Assembly: GCA_039930465.1 (NCBI GenBank)
Contig: JBDTTU010000004.1
Span: forward strand, 30,550 to 94,549
Length of the DNA stretch: 64,000 nucleotides
Direction of reading: 5' to 3'
Source: LMDS01 sp039930465
GTDB lineage: Bacteria > Pseudomonadota > Gammaproteobacteria > Burkholderiales > Burkholderiaceae_C
This document shows positions 58,441 to 64,000 of the stretch, piece by piece; position 1 is the first letter of the stretch, and every line of letters begins with the position of its first letter. Below the pieces are notes generated by a model. It made no database searches. It saw only the letters and a list, made by a program, of their open reading frames with translations, and had not been told where the DNA came from. A program made the position numbers and the translations under genes.

Positions 58441-59457
58441 ATGCGATCCATGAAGACCCATCTTTCGGTGCTCGTGACCATGGGAGCACTCTTGCTGCCA
58501 GCCTCGTGTCTCGCGCAAGCGAGCAATGCTTCGGCTTCGACGCCGCCAGCGCCCGTGGCCGTGCCAGCGGCCCGGGTACCCCACGCGACCCAGGCAGCCA
58601 TGCTGGCCAGCGTGCGCGCCGGCTCACGAATCGTCGCGGTCGGCGATCACGGTGTCGTGCTGTTGTCCGACGACGCCGGCAAGACCCACCGCCAGGCGAA
58701 GGCCGTGCCGACCGATGTCACCCTGACCTCGGTCAGTTTCGTCGACGAGCGGCAAGGCTGGGCGGTCGGGCATTCGGGCGTGGTGCTGCACACCACCGAC
58801 GGCGGCGAGACCTGGGCTCGCCAGCGCTTCGACACACAACACGACCGGCCCTTGTTCGCCGTGCATTTCTTCGATGCCGAGCACGGCGTGGCCGTCGGGT
58901 TGTGGTCTCTGGTCTTGATCACGCAAGACGGTGGGACGCACTGGCGCGCCGTCGACATGCCCGTTCCGGAGGGCGCCAGAAAAGCCGACCTCAACCTGCT
59001 CGGGCTTTTCGCCAACAGCAAGGGGCAGCTGTTCGCGCCGGCCGAGAAGGGCATGGTGCTGCGCTCCGACGACCAGGGCCAGCACTGGCGCTATATGCCC
59101 ACCGGCTACACCGGCTCGTTCTGGACCGGCGTGGCGACACCCGACGGCGCGCTGCTCGTGGCCGGCTTGCGCGGCTCGCTCTACCGCAGCAGTGACGACG
59201 GACGCACCTGGTCTCGCATCGACACGCACAGCCAGTCGTCGATCACGGCGATGGCCCTCGTGGGCTCGCAAGTCGTCGGCGTCGGGCTCGAAGGTCTGGT
59301 ACTGCGCAGCTCGGACAGCGGTGCGTCTTTCATCGCCGAGGTGCGCCGCGATCGGCTGTCGCTCACCGCGCTGACCGCCAATGCCGCCGGGCAGCCCGTC
59401 TTCTATTCGCGCCAGGGCATCGTCAAGGCCGACGCCGCAGACGCCGTTGCCAAGTGA
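58441..59457 (+). CDS. Ycf48/BNR-type periplasmic beta-propeller
   Basis: A 338-residue secreted propeller. A signal peptide ends near SCLAQASN. Blades carry SDDAGKTHRQ, TTDGGETWARQ, TQDGGTHWRAV, SDDQGQHWRYM, SSDDGRTWSRI and SSDSGASFIAE. The fold matches Ycf48/HCF136, which assists membrane complex assembly in photosynthetic organisms. In non-photosynthetic bacteria it is linked to DUF1329-DUF1302-RND and probably helps assemble or operate that system. It begins 11 bases after the RND gene. Confidence 0.88.
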   Translation: MRSMKTHLSVLVTMGALLLPASCLAQASNASASTPPAPVAVPAARVPHATQAAMLASVRAGSRIVAVGDHGVVLLSDDAGKTHRQAKAVPTDVTLTSVSFVDERQGWAVGHSGVVLHTTDGGETWARQRFDTQHDRPLFAVHFFDAEHGVAVGLWSLVLITQDGGTHWRAVDMPVPEGARKADLNLLGLFANSKGQLFAPAEKGMVLRSDDQGQHWRYMPTGYTGSFWTGVATPDGALLVAGLRGSLYRSSDDGRTWSRIDTHSQSSITAMALVGSQVVGVGLEGLVLRSSDSGASFIAEVRRDRLSLTALTANAAGQPVFYSRQGIVKADAADAVAK

Positions 59458-59493
59458 ATTCGACCGGGACCAACCACGTCGAAATCTGACATA

Positions 59494-59517
59494 GCCGCCG
59501 GCCCGTTTGCCGGCGGC
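59494..59517 (+). terminator. Hairpin after the Ycf48-like gene
   Basis: A perfect 9-bp stem (GCCGCCGGC / GCCGGCGGC) with a 6-base loop, 36 bases after the stop codon. A T-run is absent. It likely ends the 52.8-59.5 kb unit. Confidence 0.55.
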
Positions 59518-60287
59518 ACGACCTGAACAACACTTGAAACTGGTACCGCGCCGACCGAGATGCCGCGCGCGGCTGCATGCCCTTCGAGCGACTGGCCCTG
59601 GGTCATCGCGGCCACCGGCCGCGCGTGCGCTGGCGTTACACCAAGCAGCATGCACCACGCGTCGCTGAGCAGATCGAGGCGCTCAAGCACCGCCTGAGTT
59701 AGGGCGCCCAAGCCAAGCCCTGTGTGCAACGGAAGGCTCACGACACACCTGAAGCTCATACCGATCCCCATGATGAATGAACGCTTCATCCCGAGACCTT
59801 GGAGAACCTTTCGGCTTCGCAAAACCCCAGGTCAACTTGCGTTCGACTTTGACGACGAAGTGCCACTCCACTAAGCAAACCGCGTGCCGAACGAACGAAG
59901 ACCGCGTCGCGATTGATGTGTGCGCCATTGACAATGACCTCGACGACGGCATTCCTCCTGCGCGCGAACAGCGCCTTGCAAGGAACGACCTGGCTTGCAG
60001 TGCTTGTTCGTTGTGCCTCGGGTGCGCGTTGCAGGCTCGCGGACGGGTGCCGAATAAAGCGCGTCAGCAGGCCGGAATCGAGTGCGGCCTCGGCGACCCA
60101 GTCGAGCACCGGCCGTGTGATTTCGCGCAAGCCCCGGCCTCGGGTCTCGAAGCTCAGCGTCGTAGTGGTCTGGCGCAGCATGTTCACAGAATAGGGCACG
60201 ACCGCATCGCACGCACGACGGTGCGTCGAGCTGAATCCGCAAGGCGCGGACATCGGCGGCGCGACGTTCCGAATTCAACGGCCCGGC
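59518..60287. other. Degenerate gap between two gene blocks
   Basis: About 770 bases without an intact gene. A plus-strand stretch ending with a stop at about 59700 reads RWRYTKQHAPRVAEQIEALK and could be the tail of a lost gene, but I do not recognise it. The UPF0047 remnant lies on the minus strand at 60029-60181. The region marks a likely junction between the catabolic region and the pgm block. Confidence 0.5.
60029..60181 (-). pseudogene. Truncated UPF0047 (YjbQ-like) gene remnant
   Basis: On the minus strand, about 51 codons from MLRQTTTTLSFETRGRG to LLTRFIRHPSASLQ match the N-terminal third of the YjbQ/UPF0047 family, whose motif is (R)HTSASL followed by QENADP. After Ser-Leu the match stops, and none of the three frames restores the conserved TWQG/EHR part. 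It is a broken gene rather than a short functional one. The frame stays open to 59786 by chance. Confidence 0.6.
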
Positions 60288-61787
60288 CTAGCGTGGCGGG
60301 TGGTCGCGGTGACGCGTAAACCAGCGACGTCGAAGCCAAGTCATCCACGGCCGCGCGTGCGGTCCGGCATAGGCCATCGCCGCCTTCTTGATGCCCTCGG
60401 CCTGCGTCGGGTAGGCGTGAATGACTCGCGCGATGGTTTCCAGGCCGATACCGGCGACCATCGCCAGCGACAGGTCGTTGATCATCTCGCCGGCGTGACG
60501 CGCCACCACCGTCGCGCCCAGGATCTGGTCGCTGCCCTCACGCACGTGGACCTTCACAAAGCCACTCTCCTCACCGTCGGTGATGGCGCGGTCGACATCG
60601 TGCATCGGCACCGTGAAGGTCTTCACCGGGATGCCGCGTTCGCGCGCTTGCCGCACGTACAGGCCGACGTGGGCGATCTCGGGGTCGGTGTAGGTGCACC
60701 ACGGAACCGTCAGCGCGCTCAAGCGGGCGCGGCCGAAACACAGCGCATTGCGCACGACGATCCGCGCCGACGCCTCGGCGGTGTCTGTGTACTTGTGCTC
60801 CAGGCAGACGTCGCCGGCAGCGAAGATGCGTCGGTTGGTCGTGCGCAGAAAATCATCGACGACGATGCCGTCGTTTGCGTCGTAGCCCACACCGGCGGCC
60901 TCGAGGCCCAGGCCCGAGAGCGCCGGCAGGCGACCGATGCCGGTCAGGATTTCATCGACCTCGATCGTCGCGACGTTGCCGTCGTTCAGCGTCTCGACAA
61001 TCTTCTTGCCGCCATCGACGCGCACATTGACGGCTTTGGTGTTCAGGTGGATTTCGACGCCGTCTCGCGCCATCGCCTCCGCCAGCAACAGTGCGGCATC
61101 GCGTTCTTCCTTCGGCAGGAACAGCGGCTCGGCATGCGTGATGATGGTGCGGCAGCCAAAACGGCACATGGCCTGTGCCACCTGGCAACCCACTGGGCCT
61201 CCCCCGATGACCAGCAGGCTTTTTGGCATCGCGGTCAGATCGAACAAGGTCTCGTTGGTCAGGTAGCCAGCGTCGTCGAGGCCAGGGATCGTCGGCAGCA
61301 GCGAACGTGATCCGGTGGCGATCAGCGCCTTCTTGAAGCGCAAGCGCAGCCCTTCGACTTCGACCGCGTCGGGCCCGACGAAAGAAGCAGCGCCGAAGAA
61401 GAGATCGATGCCCGCGGCGGCCACCCGCAGCGCCGAGTCGATACGCCCGGCGCGCGCGCGGATACGGCGCACGCGCTCCATTGCCAGCGGGAAGTCGACC
61501 TCGATCTCACGAGGCGCGCGGGCTCCATAGGCCTCGGCGTTGCGCATCTCGGCATAGAGGCGCGATGTGCGGATCAGGGCCTGCGAGGGCACGCAGCCGT
61601 AGTTGAGCGAGACACCACCCAGCAGGTGCTTTTCGATGAGCGCGACGCGAGCACCGAGCGCCGCCGCGGCGCGGGCGGCGACGAGGCCGGCCGGCCCGGC
61701 GCCGATGACGAGCAGGTGGTACGGCTCGCGCGGTGGCGGGTTACGCCAGTCGGCCGGGCGGCCGTTGAGATTCAGCTCATCGTTCAC
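60288..61787 (-). CDS. Mercuric reductase/dihydrolipoamide dehydrogenase-like flavoprotein without the disulfide
   Basis: A 499-residue pyridine-nucleotide-disulfide-oxidoreductase-fold protein. It has FAD motif GAGPAGLVAARAA near residue 29, NAD motif VIGGGPVGCQVAQAM, and C-terminal HAYPTQAEG with the conserved His-Glu pair. The active-site motif, normally CLNxGCxPSK, reads SLNYGCVPSQ, so Cys60 is Ser and only Cys65 remains. It therefore cannot form the redox disulfide. The start is a GTG at 61787 overlapping the upstream stop (TAGTGA). Its function is unknown; the operon partners are carbohydrate enzymes. Confidence 0.85.
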   Translation of the reverse strand: MNDELNLNGRPADWRNPPPREPYHLLVIGAGPAGLVAARAAAALGARVALIEKHLLGGVSLNYGCVPSQALIRTSRLYAEMRNAEAYGARAPREIEVDFPLAMERVRRIRARAGRIDSALRVAAAGIDLFFGAASFVGPDAVEVEGLRLRFKKALIATGSRSLLPTIPGLDDAGYLTNETLFDLTAMPKSLLVIGGGPVGCQVAQAMCRFGCRTIITHAEPLFLPKEERDAALLLAEAMARDGVEIHLNTKAVNVRVDGGKKIVETLNDGNVATIEVDEILTGIGRLPALSGLGLEAAGVGYDANDGIVVDDFLRTTNRRIFAAGDVCLEHKYTDTAEASARIVVRNALCFGRARLSALTVPWCTYTDPEIAHVGLYVRQARERGIPVKTFTVPMHDVDRAITDGEESGFVKVHVREGSDQILGATVVARHAGEMINDLSLAMVAGIGLETIARVIHAYPTQAEGIKKAAMAYAGPHARPWMTWLRRRWFTRHRDHPPR

Positions 61788-63082
61788 TACAGCCAGCCGC
61801 CGTTGAAGCCGGCGCGGCGCAAACCCGCGCGCACGATCGGGTTGGCACGGCCCAGCCGCCACGGCAGCCCGCTGCGGTGGTTCTCGATCATCAGCACGGC
61901 CATGCCCTGGTCTAGGCCGAATTCGCCCGGCGAGACCCAGCCATTCGGGCCGGCCTCGGCGACGGTCGGGTTGAAGCCGCTGGCACGAATGAAGGTCGCG
62001 TTGTCGCCGCCGGATCGCGACCCGAGTGCGCGCAGCGCGGGCAGCACGAGCTCGGGCGCGAAGACCAGCGACGACAACGTCGACGAGGCGCACAAGGTGC
62101 CGTCGTCCGGGCCGTACGGCACGCCACGCGCAGCGTAGCCGTAGAACGTCTGGTGTCGGCCGGCGATGCGGCGCGCCTCAGCCTGCGGTCCGTCGCCGGC
62201 CGATATCCCCCAGCAGTCGATGCCGTAGCCCGCGAAGCTGCCGGGGTTGCGAATGGCATATTCGCGCTGCACCTGGGTGGCGCGTCGGCTGTTCTCGAAG
62301 TAGTCGCAGTCGTTCTCGCGCATGAAGGCATCACGGATGCCGCGAAAGTCGATCCACGCGTGCGAGAACTGGTGAATGAACAGCGGCCCGGCGTACAGAA
62401 AGTCATGTCCGTACAGGTTCTCCCACTGGTAGGTCATGGTCCACGCGGTGAAGCTCTCGTCGGTGAGCGCGTGGGTCGGTGAGCCCAGGCCCAGGACGTA
62501 GAGCAGGATCGCCTCGCTATAGCCTTCCCAGCCGTAGTTGAGGAAGCCGCACTCCGGCTTCCAGCCATGCGTCACGGCCCCGCCCTCGCGCTGCGCCCAG
62601 CGCCAGTCGACGCGGCGGTAGAGCGCGTCAGCCAGGCGGCGCAGTTCGCGTTCGTCGGCACTGTCGGGCGTGTCGGCGTCGAAGTACACCGCCGCGGTCA
62701 GCACACCGGCCATCAGGAAACCGGTGTCGATCAGCGAGACCTCGGATCGCCAGACGCGCGCGCCGCTTTCCATGTCGAGGAAGTGGTAGTAGAAGCCGCG
62801 GTAGCCGGTGGCGCGGGCGCTGCCCGACTGGTCGCTGGCCATCAGGAAGCGCAGCGTGACGAGCGTGCGCAGCACGGCGTCGGCGCGGTCCATCCAGCCC
62901 CGCTCGACACCCACCGGGTAGGCCGACAGCGCGAAGCCGATCACCGCGATGCTGCACGGCGCGCCCTCTCGCGTGGTGTCGGCCACCAGGCCATTGCGTG
63001 GGTTGTAGGCCTGCAGAAAGTAGTCGAACGCGCCACGCTGCAGACGTTCGAGCAACGCATCGTCCGACGCGCTGTCGTTCAC
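61787..63082 (-). CDS. Glucoamylase-family (PF10091-like) glycoside hydrolase
   Basis: A 431-residue protein with an alpha/alpha-toroid pattern. The family-typical stretch is WENLYGHDFLYAGPLFIHQFSHAWIDFRG (split), and GFNPTVAEAGPNGWVSPGEFGLDQGMAVLMIENHRSG is near the C-terminus. No signal peptide is seen, so it is probably cytoplasmic, unlike many members. The GTG at 63082 overlaps the pgm stop (GTGA). With Pgm it suggests intracellular glucan or oligosaccharide turnover. Confidence 0.82.
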   Translation of the reverse strand: MNDSASDDALLERLQRGAFDYFLQAYNPRNGLVADTTREGAPCSIAVIGFALSAYPVGVERGWMDRADAVLRTLVTLRFLMASDQSGSARATGYRGFYYHFLDMESGARVWRSEVSLIDTGFLMAGVLTAAVYFDADTPDSADERELRRLADALYRRVDWRWAQREGGAVTHGWKPECGFLNYGWEGYSEAILLYVLGLGSPTHALTDESFTAWTMTYQWENLYGHDFLYAGPLFIHQFSHAWIDFRGIRDAFMRENDCDYFENSRRATQVQREYAIRNPGSFAGYGIDCWGISAGDGPQAEARRIAGRHQTFYGYAARGVPYGPDDGTLCASSTLSSLVFAPELVLPALRALGSRSGGDNATFIRASGFNPTVAEAGPNGWVSPGEFGLDQGMAVLMIENHRSGLPWRLGRANPIVRAGLRRAGFNGGWL

Positions 63083-64000
63083 GGCGAGGCGATCGCCGCG
63101 TCGACGATCGCCTGCGCCTCTTTCAGGATGCGTTTCAGGTGGTCGTTGCCGGTGAAACTCTCGGCGTAGATCTTGTAGATGTTCTCGGTACCCGACGGCC
63201 GGGCGGCAAACCACCCGTTCTTCGCGATGACCTTGATGCCGCCGATGGCCGCACCGTTGCCGGGCGCATGGTCGAGCACGGTCGTGATCGCTTCGCCCGC
63301 CAGTTCGCGCGCGGTGATGCGAGGCGGCGCCAGCGCCGCGAGTTGCGCCTTCTGCGCTGGCGTCGCCGGCGCCTCGACACGGTCGGCGACCGGCTCGCCC
63401 AGCTGTTGCGCCAACTCTGCATAGGCCTGCGCCGGATCGCGCCCGCCGCGTGCCGTGATCTCTGCGGCCAGCAGCGCGGGCACGAGGCCATCCTTGTCGG
63501 TGGTCCAGACCGTGCCGTCGCGGCGCAGGAACGTGGCACCGGCGCTCTCCTCACCGCCGAAACCGAGCGAGCCGTCCAGCAGCCCGGCCGAAAACCATTT
63601 GAAGCCGACCGGCACTTCGTACAGCGCGCGGCCCAGCTTGGCTGCGACGCGATCGATCAGGCTGGTGCTGACGACCGTCTTGCCGACCGCGGCGTGTGCG
63701 GCCCACGAGGTCCGATGCTTGAACAGGTAGTCGATCGCGACCGCAAGGTAGTGGTTCGGCGGCATCAGTCCGGCCGTCGGCGTGACGATGCCGTGGCGGT
63801 CGTGGTCGGTGTCGCAGGCGAACGCGATGTCGAAGCGGTCCTTCATGCCTTGCAGCCGCTGCATCGCGTAGGGCGATGACGGATCCATGCGGATCTGGCC
63901 GTCCCAATCGACCGTCATGAAGCCGAAGGTCGGATCGACCACGTTGCTGACCACGGTGAGGTCGAGCCGGTGATGCTCTGCGATGCGCCCCCAGTAGTGC
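63079..64000 (-). CDS. pgm: Phosphoglucomutase, partial (5' end outside the window)
   Basis: The C-terminal 307 residues of an alpha-D-phosphohexomutase of the E. coli Pgm type. The frame runs off the right edge (YWGRIAEHHRLDLTVVS precedes DPTFGFMTVDWDG). The metal loop is CDTDHDRHGIVT, the sugar-binding loop GGEESAGATF, and the phosphate loop PSGTENIYKIYAESF. It interconverts glucose 1- and 6-phosphate. It overlaps the glucoamylase gene by 4 bases. Confidence 0.92.
   Translation of the reverse strand, partial: HYWGRIAEHHRLDLTVVSNVVDPTFGFMTVDWDGQIRMDPSSPYAMQRLQGMKDRFDIAFACDTDHDRHGIVTPTAGLMPPNHYLAVAIDYLFKHRTSWAAHAAVGKTVVSTSLIDRVAAKLGRALYEVPVGFKWFSAGLLDGSLGFGGEESAGATFLRRDGTVWTTDKDGLVPALLAAEITARGGRDPAQAYAELAQQLGEPVADRVEAPATPAQKAQLAALAPPRITARELAGEAITTVLDHAPGNGAAIGGIKVIAKNGWFAARPSGTENIYKIYAESFTGNDHLKRILKEAQAIVDAAIASP

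Noticed and set aside
59786..60253. A 155-codon minus-strand frame as an intact UPF0047 gene
   Set aside because: Only about 51 codons match the family. The conserved QENADP and C-terminal TWQG/EHR motifs are missing, so it is called a remnant.

Overview
The window looks like a chromosomal segment of a high-GC betaproteobacterium of the order Burkholderiales, probably in or near the Rubrivivax/Leptothrix/Rhizobacter group. The evidence is the strong G/C third-position bias, the exbD-lpxK-trm112-kdsB-adk order, several Bug-type and Liv-type uptake genes, and aromatic-catabolism gene types usual in that order. The genus is inferred from gene content only. No rRNA, tRNA, prophage, insertion sequence or CRISPR array was seen.

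Layout. (1) 1-4.1 kb, plus strand: core envelope and nucleotide genes (exbD/tolR-like, lpxK, ycaR-like, kdsB, adk) and an HSD10-like dehydrogenase, closed by a strong terminator. (2) 4.1-7.9 kb, minus strand: tonB-exbB-exbD-exbD plus a periplasmic repeat protein. (3) 8.2-25.2 kb, minus strand: a peptide-scavenging block with two TonB-dependent receptors that share a duplicated leader, an S9 peptidase, a YejABEF-type oligopeptide ABC transporter, an LdcA-type LD-carboxypeptidase and tadA. (4) 25.5-30.3 kb, minus strand: a Liv-type ABC transporter whose two permeases and first ATPase are fused into one 960-residue protein. (5) 30.6-59.5 kb, mostly plus strand: a large accessory catabolic region. 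It holds SDRs, a YfcG-like GST, an IclR regulator, a ThDP enzyme, a one-domain VOC protein, an alpha/beta hydrolase, an MhpA-like FAD hydroxylase, a NIPSNAP protein, three aldehyde dehydrogenases, an FMN reductase, a Bug solute-binding protein, an APC permease, a class III aminotransferase, an AraC regulator and a cytochrome b561. It ends with a DUF1329/DUF1302/RND/Ycf48-like envelope set. (6) 59.5-60.3 kb: a degenerate gap with a UPF0047 remnant. (7) 60.3-64 kb, minus strand: pgm (cut by the window edge), a glucoamylase-like protein and a disulfide-oxidoreductase-like protein.

How the parts work together. The TonB/ExbBD genes can energise the two nearby receptors, and the secreted peptidase and Yej-type importer form a plausible route for using external peptides or murein peptides. 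In the catabolic region a Liv transporter, Bug protein, APC permease and DUF1302 outer-membrane protein would supply a substrate to oxygenase, VOC, hydrolase, transaminase and dehydrogenase steps. The order of reactions and the substrate cannot be read from sequence.

The most interesting signals are two candidate regulatory motifs. A 17-bp interrupted palindrome occurs in the livK promoter (30403-30419), exactly in the -35/-10 spacer of the ThDP-enzyme promoter (33356-33372), and between the AraC and aldehyde dehydrogenase genes (49951-49967). A different 20-bp motif lies upstream of the APC permease, the aminotransferase and the DUF1329 gene (45469, 47247, 52649). Together they suggest that transporters and enzymes spread over about 29 kb belong to one regulated and apparently undescribed catabolic system.
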